Assembly (NCBI GenBank): GCA_947499775.1
Contig: CANMPY010000048.1
Span: 1 to 9,231, forward strand
Source: Bacteroidota bacterium
GTDB taxonomy: Bacteria > Bacteroidota > Bacteroidia > NS11-12g > UBA9320
DNA length: 9,231 bases
Direction: 5' to 3'
Under the pieces are notes generated by a model, which was given only the letters and a program-made list of their open reading frames with translations, was not told where the DNA came from and ran no database searches. The position numbers were made by a program, and so were the translations under genes. Shown here piece after piece: positions 1-7,368 of the stretch. Positions within the stretch are counted from its first letter, which is position 1, and every line of letters starts with the position of its first letter.

Positions 1-1374
1 GTGCTTGTAAAGCACAAACGTATTAACGCTTTGATTTTTGAAATATTTAAAAAGTAAAGTGTCTGTTAAAATTTGAGATTTTGTTTTTAATAACGCTTTT
101 GAAAGCAGAGCCGTTTGTATAGTCAGTTTTCCATTTACGGACTCATCGGTAGCGGTCCAAATTGGTCTAACGATTCCTTTGTGGGCTGCAATTCCATTGT
201 AATCGCCAAAAAATATATCGTTTCCAGGCGGTAAAATGGGATAAGAATTAATTCTTTTTGTGACAAAGGATTGACCACCATCTTCGCTATATGCCACACA
301 AACGTCCATTAATAAATTGGATGACGAAAGGCTTCGATCATAAAAAACAACGTATACCGTTCCGTCGGTTTGGTCAATGGCAATATGGGGCATAAACTGA
401 TCGCCCACTGAATTTGTGTTTACTGCTATTGCGTCGCTCCAACTATCGCCTCCGTTGTCGGAATATTTGAGTTTTATTTCGCCTCCGGTTAGTGGTAAAT
501 TTTCTCCCCAAAGTAAATAAAGTCGGTTTTTGTACTTTCCGCGTGAGTGGTCAGCTACTAAAAAGGGCAACCCATTGCTTCTGTAAATTTGATCAAAATT
601 TAATGCCCAGCCACCCTCTTGTTTGCCAATGATACGATCGGTTCCCCATGTAAGTCCGCCATCTGTTGATTTGTCGAAATAAATATTTCCATATCCGCTC
701 CAGGCTATATACACTTCGCCGTTTTTCCCAATGGCCGGAGTTGCACCTTCTAAGGTATTGTCGTCATCCAAACAATCGCCGGTAGTATCGCTAATTGTTA
801 GTGCTGCTTCAAAACTCTGAGCTCCATTAACGGAGCGGGCAAATCGAATACGAGAACGATCCTTTACATCCGAACTTTCGTATTTGTCAAATTCTGTCCA
901 GCTTAAATAGATATTATTACTATGCAAAACACTATGCTCGTCCTTTACAATCCAATGCTTATCTTGTATTTTGTCGTTATTAAACCCTGCTGTACACCCA
1001 TTTGAAAAATTTAATCCGCCGTCATCACTTTTTTGCACTACAATGCGATCAATCCAATTCGGAAATTTTTTACCATTAGTAGCCGCCAAATGGCAAAAAT
1101 AAAAATTACCGTATTCGTCTGCATAAACTACAGGGTCGCCATAAACTCCATAGCTCGAACGAAGTGATTTTATTTGCCATGTTTTTCCTGAATCGGCCGA
1201 TACGTAGTGGTTTTTAATATTACTTCCTGCAACCATTTGGGCAGGATTAATCGGGTTGATATAAATAGACGGTTCGTTTGGACCAAAGGTTTCCTTGTCG
1301 ATGGTAACAATTGAATATTGGGCAAATAAGAAACAATTTAATGAAAGTAGAAAAGCAGCTAGGATATATTTCAT
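1..1374 (-). CDS. Secreted Asp-box (BNR) repeat beta-propeller protein, C-terminus beyond the window
   Basis: The reading frame is open from the ATG at 1374-1372 to base 1 without a stop, giving 458 codons; the C-terminus lies off the window. Residues 1-18 form a signal peptide (MKY, a hydrophobic run, then LFAQ), so the product is exported. Five good Asp-boxes (S-x-D-x-G-x-[ST]-[WF]) occur at about residues 59-66 (SADSGKTW), 116-123 (SDDGGLNF), 236-243 (STDGGLTW), 305-312 (SDNGGDSW) and 363-370 (SEDGGQSF), with a degenerate one at 181-188. This spacing suits a sialidase/sortilin-type beta-propeller. A GDYNG motif near residue 390 closes the propeller region. Such proteins are often annotated as exo-alpha-sialidase, but I see no F/Y-R-I-P motif near the N-terminus, so glycosidase activity is unproven. 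In Bacteroidota, similar proteins often end in a T9SS sorting domain, which would be off the window here. It is divergent from the UGM gene. A -7-like element lies just upstream at 1395-1402. Confidence 0.88.
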   Translation of the reverse strand, partial: MKYILAAFLLSLNCFLFAQYSIVTIDKETFGPNEPSIYINPINPAQMVAGSNIKNHYVSADSGKTWQIKSLRSSYGVYGDPVVYADEYGNFYFCHLAATNGKKFPNWIDRIVVQKSDDGGLNFSNGCTAGFNNDKIQDKHWIVKDEHSVLHSNNIYLSWTEFDKYESSDVKDRSRIRFARSVNGAQSFEAALTISDTTGDCLDDDNTLEGATPAIGKNGEVYIAWSGYGNIYFDKSTDGGLTWGTDRIIGKQEGGWALNFDQIYRSNGLPFLVADHSRGKYKNRLYLLWGENLPLTGGEIKLKYSDNGGDSWSDAIAVNTNSVGDQFMPHIAIDQTDGTVYVVFYDRSLSSSNLLMDVCVAYSEDGGQSFVTKRINSYPILPPGNDIFFGDYNGIAAHKGIVRPIWTATDESVNGKLTIQTALLSKALLKTKSQILTDTLLFKYFKNQSVNTFVLYKH

Positions 1375-1394
1375 TTAAAGAATTAAGGATTTAA

Positions 1395-1402
1395 CAAAAG
1401 TA
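1395..1402 (-). promoter_or_regulatory. Candidate Bacteroidota -7 promoter element for the Asp-box protein
   Basis: On the minus strand this reads TACTTTTG, a full match to the Bacteroidota -7 consensus TAnnTTTG. It ends about 20 bases before the ATG at 1374, which would leave a 5' leader of roughly 15 bases. There is no clean TTTG at the expected -33 position, only a GTTTT run, so the call rests on the -7 match and its position. AT-rich DNA can produce such matches by chance. Confidence 0.4.
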
Positions 1403-1541
1403 AAGAAACTTGCAATAAAACCCCGACGGCACTTTCTTTCATTTTGCCGATTTTTTGGAATTCTATTTTTTGAGGTTTATATGGCAAATTGAAGACTAAA
1501 AATTGAAATAAAAAATGTTGGTTTGCATTTCCATTAAAAGC

Positions 1542-2954
1542 ATGGCAAAACGCTATAAATACTTAATCATTGGTTCGGGTCCAACAGGGCTTGGAGCCGC
1601 TTACCGTTTGAAGGAATTAGAAATAACGGATTTTCGAATTATTGAACAAGAAAATTATATTGGGGGATTGGCCACAAGTTTTGTTGACGCTAAAGGATTT
1701 ACTTGGGATGTAGGAGGACATGTGCAGTTTTCGCATTATAATTATTTTGATAAATTAATGCTTAAAGCTTTGGGGCAGGACGGCTGGCTTACTCATCAGC
1801 GGGAGAGCTGGGTTTGGATGAAGAACCGATTTGTACCCTATCCGTTTCAAAATAATATTAGGTATCTGCCTAAAGATAGTATGTGGAATTGCCTTAAAGG
1901 AATTATTCATAATTATCAAAATCCTCTCGCCCTTGGCGAGGCAGGCAAACCTCAGAATTTTGAAGAATGGATCATGGCTACGTTCGGGCAAGGCATAGCA
2001 GATGAATTTATGCTACCGTATAATTTTAAAGTGTGGGCCTATCCGCCTAAGGATATGGCTTATAACTGGATTGGCGAACGGGTAGCTGTAACCGACTTGC
2101 AACGCGTTACCGAGAATATACTTTTTGAAAAGGACGACTTAAGTTGGGGTCCTAATAACACCTTTCAGTTCCCGAAACACGGCGGAACAGGTGCCATTTG
2201 GAAATCTGTAGGGGAAAATTTAATTGGAAAGGATTATTTTTCATTGAATACCGAAGTTTTGAAAATTGATGCCGATGCTAAAACGGTTTACCTGAATAAT
2301 GGAGAAAGTATTCAGTACGAAAATTTGCTCACTACCATGCCAATTGATATTTTATTTAAAACTATCGACAATGCTCCGCAAGAATTAATTGAAACATCAG
2401 CTCAGCTAAAACATTCCAAAACCAATATTGTAGGCATAGGGTTGAAAGGAAAACCAAAACCCGAATTGGCCACCAAGTGCTGGATGTATTTTCCTGAAAG
2501 TAACAGCCCATATTATAGGATTACCGTGTTTTCTAATTACAGCCCGAATAATGTTCCGGATATTAATACCCATTGGAGCTTGATGGCTGAAACAAGCGAA
2601 TCTTCCGTAAAACCTGTAGACCGAGAAACCTTAATTAAAGACACCATCAAAGCCATGGTAGAAGATGGCTTGATAGAAAATGCCAGCGATGTGGTTTCCG
2701 AATTTATGGTGAGTTATGAATATGGGTATCCAACTCCTTCGGTCAATCGTGATGAATTATTAAACCCGCTTAGACCCTGGTTGGAAAACAAAAATATTTA
2801 TAGCCGTGGCCGTTTTGGCGCATGGAAATACGAGGTAAGCAACCAAGACCACAGCCTAATGCAGGGCGTGGAATTAATCAATAAACTGGAATTGGGAGAG
2901 GAAGAGATAACGATTGATTTTCCTGCGGTGGCTAATGCAATGAAGGCAAAATAG
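1542..2954 (+). CDS. glf: UDP-galactopyranose mutase, eukaryotic-type (FAD-dependent)
   Basis: UGM is a flavoenzyme that interconverts UDP-galactopyranose and UDP-galactofuranose, the donor for galactofuranose in surface glycans. I start it at the ATG at 1542 (470 residues), because the Rossmann strand begins immediately (KRYKYLIIGSGPTG). An in-frame ATG at 1515 would add nine residues (MLVCISIKS). Numbered from 1515, visible features are GxGxxG at 20-25, GGHVQFSHY at 67-75, PYPFQNN at 108-114, PYNFKVWAYP at 168-177, GERV at 187-190, NYSP at 341-344, GYPTP at 404-408 and RGRFGAWKYEV at 431-441. These follow my recollection of the Aspergillus fumigatus enzyme, including spacing: its R182/N207, R327/Y334 and Y419/R447/Y453 correspond to R189/N214, R335/Y342 and Y405/R433/Y439. 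The flavin-proximal His and the Tyr/Gln pair of PYPFQ are kept. The insert after NYSP in the fungal protein, which carries K344, is shortened. Bacterial Glf is about 370-400 residues and diverges in these motifs. No galactofuranosyltransferase gene is adjacent. Confidence 0.88.
   Translation: MAKRYKYLIIGSGPTGLGAAYRLKELEITDFRIIEQENYIGGLATSFVDAKGFTWDVGGHVQFSHYNYFDKLMLKALGQDGWLTHQRESWVWMKNRFVPYPFQNNIRYLPKDSMWNCLKGIIHNYQNPLALGEAGKPQNFEEWIMATFGQGIADEFMLPYNFKVWAYPPKDMAYNWIGERVAVTDLQRVTENILFEKDDLSWGPNNTFQFPKHGGTGAIWKSVGENLIGKDYFSLNTEVLKIDADAKTVYLNNGESIQYENLLTTMPIDILFKTIDNAPQELIETSAQLKHSKTNIVGIGLKGKPKPELATKCWMYFPESNSPYYRITVFSNYSPNNVPDINTHWSLMAETSESSVKPVDRETLIKDTIKAMVEDGLIENASDVVSEFMVSYEYGYPTPSVNRDELLNPLRPWLENKNIYSRGRFGAWKYEVSNQDHSLMQGVELINKLELGEEEITIDFPAVANAMKAK
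1923..1945. repeat. GC-rich palindrome inside the UGM coding sequence
   Basis: CTCGCC (1926-1931) pairs perfectly with GGCGAG (1935-1940) across a three-base loop. CCT at 1923-1925 can also pair with AGG at 1943-1945 if two bases (1941-1942) bulge. Seventeen of the 23 bases are G or C, in an otherwise AT-rich gene. It is read in frame as PLALGEAG, between an alpha-helical segment and the conserved FEEW motif, a place where the fungal protein has unrelated residues. It could be a small REP-like palindrome fixed in the gene, or chance. I saw no second copy in the window. Confidence 0.5.
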
Positions 2955-3009
2955 ATGCGATGGGAAATGACGACCATAAGCATTACTGTTAATAAAGGGT
3001 TGAACTTCA

Positions 3010-3017
3010 TACCTTTG
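3010..3017 (+). promoter_or_regulatory. Candidate -7 promoter element for the outer-membrane beta-barrel gene
   Basis: TACCTTTG matches the Bacteroidota TAnnTTTG consensus fully and lies 43 bases before the ATG at 3061, predicting a leader of about 35-40 bases. A clear TTTG at -33 is not visible (TGTT at 2987-2990 is the nearest). If real, the beta-barrel gene has its own promoter in the 106-base gap rather than depending on read-through from the UGM gene. Confidence 0.45.
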
Positions 3018-3060
3018 AATTAATAACAGGCTTAGAATGACTTACCAAACTTTATAAAAA

Positions 3061-5874
3061 ATGAGATTTTTTTTAATATTTATATGGCTTTTGGTGGTAA
3101 AAGTGTCATTCGCTCAATATTATAGTCTTTCAGGCAGCATTACCGACATTTCAAAGCTACCACATATTGGCGCTACTGTAAAGGTCTTAACCAATGATTC
3201 GCAATTTGTGAAAGGTGACATAAGCAATGCAAATGGAAAATTTGAAGTTATAGGGCTTTTACCAGGAAACTATATCATAAGCATTACATCCTTGGGGTAC
3301 GAAAAGGTTTATATATCAAAATCAATTGTAGATCATTCTGTTTTATTGGCCCCCATTTATTTAACATTAAGTGTATCAAACATAAAAGAAGTTACTATAA
3401 ATGCCCAACAAAAATTGGGTGTGTTAAAAGGCGATACTTTGCAATACAATTCGGGCGCGTTTAAAACAAATACGGATGCAAATGCGGAAGAGCTGCTAAC
3501 AAAAATGCCCGGAGTAACCCAAGAAGACGGAAAATTGAAGGTGCAAGGCGAAGTGGTTAAAACAGTTTTGGTAGATGGGAAGCCGTTTTTTGGCGATGAT
3601 CCCAACGCGGTGTTAAAAAATATTCCAGCTGAAATTATAGATAAAATTCAAATCTTTGATCAAAAGAGTAGCCAAAGCATACTAACAGGCTTCGATGATG
3701 GGAATACGACTAAGACCATAAATTTTATTACAAAAACACAATTTAGAAATGGGATTTTCGGCAAAGTGGCTGGAGGTATTGGGCCGGAAAATAAATACAA
3801 AGCCACGGGTTCTATCAATTTTTTTAAAGACAAGCGCCGAATAAGCGTATTGATAAATAGCAATACAATAAATGAACAAAATTTTAGTGCCGAAGATTTA
3901 GTAGGGGTAATGAGCGGCTCGTCTAATGGAGGGAGTATGCGATCGGGAGGAGGAAGTGGAAATGCTGGGACAAGTGGATATTCTCGTGGAGGTAGGTCAT
4001 CTGGAAGCCAAGGAAATGATGGTGGAAATTTTTTGGTTGACTCGAAAAATGGAATTGCAGCTACGCAATCATTTGGATTAAATATGGCCAATTCGTATAA
4101 AAAACTTGATATTAGCGGAAGTTATTTTTTGAATTATTCTGACAATACAACTATCAGCAGATTATATAGGCAATTTATAAGTAACCAAACATTGGGATTA
4201 AATTATAACGAAAACAGCAATGCACAGTCATACAATACCAATCATCGCTTAAACCTTAAGTTGGAATGGAAACCAAATTCTAACAATTCAATAACATTCC
4301 AACCTAAAATTTCACTCCAATTAAATAAAGGCAATAGCGACTTGAATGGAAAAAATATGCAGAACGGCATTTCAATGCTTTCTGTTCAAAATAAATATGA
4401 AACTAATTTAGATGGGCTAAATGCTTCACTCCCGCTGCAGTATAAGCATACCTATGCCAAAAAAGGCCGATCCTTGTCTTGCCATTTCAATCCTGGATAC
4501 AGCTCTATAAATGGAACTAATAAAATTAGGTATTCAACCTCCGATATGCTAACAACCGACACGGTTAATCAACATGGTAATTTGAATAAGGAGGGTTTAA
4601 CGGTATCGTCGGCAATTAATTATACAGAGCCTATTTCTTTAAAAAGTCAAATTCTATTTACTTTAAGCGCAGCCTTAAATCAGATGAATTCGGAAAATAG
4701 AACTTTTACACAACCCTTACCCACTATCCAAGAGGCTATAGATACGTCATTATCAAGTATTTTTAAAACAAGGTATTGGTCGCAAGCCATTGGCACAAGC
4801 TATAGATATCAGGTAGAAAAATGGAATTTGAATTGTGGATTTTCAGTTCAAAGGGCCCAATTGAATAACACTCAATTATTCCCTTTAAGTCCTATTTTGC
4901 CAAAAACCTTTTATAGCTTGCTCCCAAATGCATCGTTTCATTATAAAATTAATATGCAGAAAAATCTGCGGTTGAGTTATAATAGCTCAAATAATGTCCC
5001 ATCAATTGACCAACTGCAAACCGTTATTAATAACAAAAATTCGTTGTTGCTTTCAACAGGTAATACCGATTTAAAACAGGATTGGCAAAATAATCTAAGC
5101 GCGCGTTTTACAGCGATTAATTCGAAAAGCAACACAGCTCTGTTTTTATTATTGAGCGGAAGCGTTTATAAAAATTACATTGTAAACAGTACGTTTATTG
5201 CTCAATATGACACGTTTATAACGCCATCGGTTTTATTAAGTAAAGGATCGCAGCTCACTAAACCTATAAATATGGATGGTTATTTTAATGTCAGGTCGTT
5301 TGTGAATTATTCATTCCCGGTCACTAAAATAAAATCGAAATTAAACTTCAATTGTGGGGCATTTTATAGCGAAACGCCAACTACCATTAACCAAAGAATA
5401 AATTTTGCCCAATCATCCAATGCCAACGCAGGGGCCTCAATTGTTAGCAATATTAGTGTAAAGCTAGATTTTACATTGGCGTATAACATAGGCATTGGCA
5501 TGGTTACCAATAGTATGCAAAGGCAATTAAATAGCAGGTTTATAAATCAAACCACAAAATTTAAAATTCAGGCAAATCCATGGAAAGGCTTAATACTCGT
5601 TACGGATTTAAGTTATCAAAACAATAAGGGGCTTTCAACCCAATACAATATAAATTATTTGCTTTGGAATGCAGCACTTGGTTATAAGTTTTTAAAAGAT
5701 AAACAAGCCGACATTAGATTGAGCGTGTTTGACGTAATGAATCAAAATACAAACCTTGTGCGAAATATTACAGAAACGTATTACGAAGACATTCAAACCA
5801 ATAGCTTGCAGCGCTATTTTATGGTTACCTTTACATATAATCTAAAATACTATAAAAACACAAAATATAAGTAA
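3061..5874 (+). CDS. Outer-membrane beta-barrel protein of the TonB-dependent-receptor type, with carboxypeptidase-regulatory-like N-terminal domain
   Basis: The 937-residue product begins with a signal peptide (residues 1-19, MRFFLIF to SFAQ). A carboxypeptidase-regulatory-like beta-sandwich follows at about 22-115, with the typical DANGKFEV-like element (ISNANGKFEV) near 54-63 and LLPGNYIISI near 66-75. A plug-like domain spans about 117-226: it has LLTKMPGV near 145-152, VLVDGKPFFGDDP near 169-181 and INFITK near 220-225. A Gly/Ser-rich stretch at about 284-323 precedes the barrel. The barrel is a long series of alternating strands rich in N, S, Y and aromatic residues, ending near RYFMVTFTYNL. 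This order is that of the Bacteroidota outer-membrane beta-barrel family often annotated as TonB-dependent receptor. I see no TonB box, and the architecture and missing SusD partner argue against SusC. The substrate cannot be told. The gene is 106 bases downstream of the UGM gene on the same strand and converges with the cytochrome lipoprotein gene, 45 bases away. Confidence 0.88.
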   Translation: MRFFLIFIWLLVVKVSFAQYYSLSGSITDISKLPHIGATVKVLTNDSQFVKGDISNANGKFEVIGLLPGNYIISITSLGYEKVYISKSIVDHSVLLAPIYLTLSVSNIKEVTINAQQKLGVLKGDTLQYNSGAFKTNTDANAEELLTKMPGVTQEDGKLKVQGEVVKTVLVDGKPFFGDDPNAVLKNIPAEIIDKIQIFDQKSSQSILTGFDDGNTTKTINFITKTQFRNGIFGKVAGGIGPENKYKATGSINFFKDKRRISVLINSNTINEQNFSAEDLVGVMSGSSNGGSMRSGGGSGNAGTSGYSRGGRSSGSQGNDGGNFLVDSKNGIAATQSFGLNMANSYKKLDISGSYFLNYSDNTTISRLYRQFISNQTLGLNYNENSNAQSYNTNHRLNLKLEWKPNSNNSITFQPKISLQLNKGNSDLNGKNMQNGISMLSVQNKYETNLDGLNASLPLQYKHTYAKKGRSLSCHFNPGYSSINGTNKIRYSTSDMLTTDTVNQHGNLNKEGLTVSSAINYTEPISLKSQILFTLSAALNQMNSENRTFTQPLPTIQEAIDTSLSSIFKTRYWSQAIGTSYRYQVEKWNLNCGFSVQRAQLNNTQLFPLSPILPKTFYSLLPNASFHYKINMQKNLRLSYNSSNNVPSIDQLQTVINNKNSLLLSTGNTDLKQDWQNNLSARFTAINSKSNTALFLLLSGSVYKNYIVNSTFIAQYDTFITPSVLLSKGSQLTKPINMDGYFNVRSFVNYSFPVTKIKSKLNFNCGAFYSETPTTINQRINFAQSSNANAGASIVSNISVKLDFTLAYNIGIGMVTNSMQRQLNSRFINQTTKFKIQANPWKGLILVTDLSYQNNKGLSTQYNINYLLWNAALGYKFLKDKQADIRLSVFDVMNQNTNLVRNITETYYEDIQTNSLQRYFMVTFTYNLKYYKNTKYK

Positions 5875-5919
5875 CACGATTTTCAATTAAGCTCATAAAT
5901 ACGATGGATGATACGATAA

Positions 5920-6387
5920 TTAATCATTCCAAATATTATCGGTCGTTGCATTATGGCAGCTCTGACATTGGCCAGATACAATGGGTGAGGCCATATATTT
6001 TTTAACACCTTTGTTATTCTCATGTACAGGGTAGAGTCCCCCATCAAAGTCAATAGGTTCTGTTGTGTAAAAATTTCCTTTTCCGTCCACATCTATCGAG
6101 TATTTCAAGGAGCCTTGTCCATTTGGTGAGGTGTACAAGTGTATTTTCCCATCAGGGTTTTGTGAAATTTTATTAGCCTTATAGACAGAACCAGCCAGAT
6201 TAAACCATCCCTCACCTTTACCACCTGAAAGGTGGCAATTCATACAATTCATCCCATTGTTATGGCTTTCATCTTCACCGTTTTTACTTACTTTTTTTTC
6301 GTGTTTGTATAATTCATAATGGCTGCACGATGCGATAACCAGGGCAATACAAACAAAGAAATAAACAAGAATAAAGTGCAGTTTCAT
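5920..6387 (-). CDS. Diheme c-type cytochrome lipoprotein
   Basis: The 155-residue product has a lipoprotein signal peptide: MKLH, a hydrophobic run, then VIASC, so Cys21 is the likely lipidated residue. Two covalent heme-attachment motifs are present, CMNCH at 48-52 and CQSCH at 141-145. Between them lie about 88 residues without cysteine, containing AGSVYKAN (65-72), GKIHLYTSPNG (80-90), SIDVDGKGNFYTTEPI (97-112) and a run near KKYMASP (129-135). This central part resembles a carboxypeptidase-regulatory-like beta-sandwich, as seen between heme motifs in some bacterial multiheme cytochromes; that assignment is by pattern only. The protein is probably anchored to an envelope membrane and transfers electrons, with unknown partners. 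No oxidoreductase or cytochrome maturation gene is nearby. It converges with the beta-barrel gene and is divergent from thyA. Met46 and Met132 lie near the heme sites and might be axial ligands, but this is a guess. Confidence 0.85.
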   Translation of the reverse strand: MKLHFILVYFFVCIALVIASCSHYELYKHEKKVSKNGEDESHNNGMNCMNCHLSGGKGEGWFNLAGSVYKANKISQNPDGKIHLYTSPNGQGSLKYSIDVDGKGNFYTTEPIDFDGGLYPVHENNKGVKKYMASPIVSGQCQSCHNATTDNIWND

Positions 6388-6402
6388 CTATTTTTTTTTT
6401 AA

Positions 6403-6410
6403 CAAAATTA
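6403..6410 (-). promoter_or_regulatory. Candidate -7 promoter element for the cytochrome lipoprotein
   Basis: On the minus strand this reads TAATTTTG, a full match to TAnnTTTG, about 15 bases before the ATG at 6387. A TTTG lies 14 bases further upstream, closer than the usual 19-21 spacing. The predicted leader is about 10 bases and consists mostly of a run of ten A residues (T at 6391-6400 on the plus strand), with no Shine-Dalgarno sequence. Confidence 0.38.
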
Positions 6411-6523
6411 ATATTTTTTAGATTCAAAATGTAAGCGTATAGCCATTAAGTATACGAATAGGATTTACTATTTGCCAGATGATTGTGTGCCAAATATGTT
6501 AATGACTCCTTTGTAATTTAAAT

Positions 6524-6531
6524 TAAGTTTG
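6524..6531 (+). promoter_or_regulatory. Candidate -7 promoter element abutting the thyA start codon
   Basis: TAAGTTTG matches TAnnTTTG fully and ends only four bases before the ATG at 6536. If it is the promoter, transcription would start at or within a base or two of the A of the ATG, giving a nearly leaderless thyA mRNA. The -33 region is weak (a TTTG at 6510-6513 is too close), so this may be a chance match. A looser alternative, TACTATTTG at 6466-6474, has one extra spacer base. Confidence 0.35.
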
Positions 6532-6535
6532 CATA

Positions 6536-7363
6536 ATGGATCAATATGAGCAATTTTTAAAATTTGTATATGAGAACGGTACTGAAAAATCGGACCGAAC
6601 TGGAACAGGCACACGAAGCTGGTTCGGTGGACAGATGCGATTTGATTTGAAAGATTCTTTTCCATTAATTACCACAAAAAAGGTACACCTCAAATCTATT
6701 ATTTACGAATTGCTTTGGTTTATTAAAGGCGAAACCAATACGAAATACCTAACTGACCATGGCGTGAGTATTTGGAATGAATGGGCAGATGGAGAGGGTA
6801 ATCTTGGCCCTGTATATGGCAAGCAGTGGCGAAGTTGGGAGGGAGCCGATGGCCAAACTTTTGACCAGCTTAAAGATGTTATAAATACCATAAAAACGAA
6901 TCCCGATAGCCGTCGTATAATTATTAGTGCCTGGAATGTTGCGGATATACCAAAAATGGCATTAGCGCCTTGTCATTGTTTTTTTCAGTTTTATACCACA
7001 CCTCCCACACCTGAGCAAAAGGCAAAAGGGCTAAATGGGTCTTTATCGTGCCAATTGTATCAACGCAGTGCTGATCTGTTTTTGGGTGTTCCATTTAATA
7101 TTGCCAGTTATGCCATGTTCACTCTGATGATGGCCCGTGAATGCAATATGGAAGCCCATGAGTTTGTACATACATTTGGCGATGCCCATATTTACAGCAA
7201 CCATTTTGAACAGGTTGAATTGCAACTCAGCCGTGATGCTCGCCCATATCCAACCATGGCATTAAACCCGGCTAAAACATCTATTTTCGATTTTGATTTT
7301 GAAGATTTTGAGGTAAAAAATTATGACCCTCATCCAGGGATAAAGGCACCAATAGCGATTTGA
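6536..7363 (+). CDS. thyA: Thymidylate synthase
   Basis: ThyA methylates dUMP to dTMP in the cytoplasm, using 5,10-methylenetetrahydrofolate and releasing dihydrofolate. The 275-residue product begins MDQYEQFLKF, as expected for the family, and an in-frame TAA at 6524 rules out a longer start. Catalytic Cys146 sits in APCHCFFQ. Phosphate-binding Arg21 (DRTGTGT), Glu58 (YELLWF), Trp80, and Arg126-Arg127 (SRRIII) hold the same numbers as in the E. coli enzyme. After an insertion of about 11 residues around 152-167 (rich in T, P and K), LSCQLYQRSAD gives Arg177 and Asp180, GVPFNIASYA gives Asn188, and DAHIY gives His218 and Tyr220. The C-terminus GIKAPIAI closes the active site as usual. All catalytic residues are present. 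The gene is divergent from the cytochrome gene and ends five bases from the convergent toxin remnant. Dihydrofolate reductase (folA), often next to thyA, is not adjacent here. Confidence 0.98.
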   Translation: MDQYEQFLKFVYENGTEKSDRTGTGTRSWFGGQMRFDLKDSFPLITTKKVHLKSIIYELLWFIKGETNTKYLTDHGVSIWNEWADGEGNLGPVYGKQWRSWEGADGQTFDQLKDVINTIKTNPDSRRIIISAWNVADIPKMALAPCHCFFQFYTTPPTPEQKAKGLNGSLSCQLYQRSADLFLGVPFNIASYAMFTLMMARECNMEAHEFVHTFGDAHIYSNHFEQVELQLSRDARPYPTMALNPAKTSIFDFDFEDFEVKNYDPHPGIKAPIAI

Positions 7364-7368
7364 GAATA

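Noticed and set aside
1515..1541. Upstream in-frame ATG adding MLVCISIKS to the UGM
   Set aside because: The Rossmann strand begins just after the ATG at 1542, and the extra residues resemble no family N-terminus. Not excluded, so noted in the entry.
3660..4091. 143-residue minus-strand ORF within the receptor-like gene
   Set aside because: It is the antisense shadow of the Gly/Ser-rich linker and barrel start (proline-rich on the reverse strand) and has no family features.
3061..5874. SusC-type glycan receptor with a polysaccharide utilisation locus
   Set aside because: No SusD neighbour, no glycan enzymes beside it, and the domain pattern fits the general outer-membrane beta-barrel family rather than SusC.
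5875..5919. Terminator hairpin between the convergent receptor and cytochrome genes
   Set aside because: Only a short direct repeat (ATACGAT twice) is visible; there is no stable stem followed by a T run.
6391..6400. Ten-T homopolymer as a phase-variation tract
   Set aside because: It lies in the untranslated leader before the cytochrome ATG, so slippage would not change a frame; an effect on expression is possible but unsupported.
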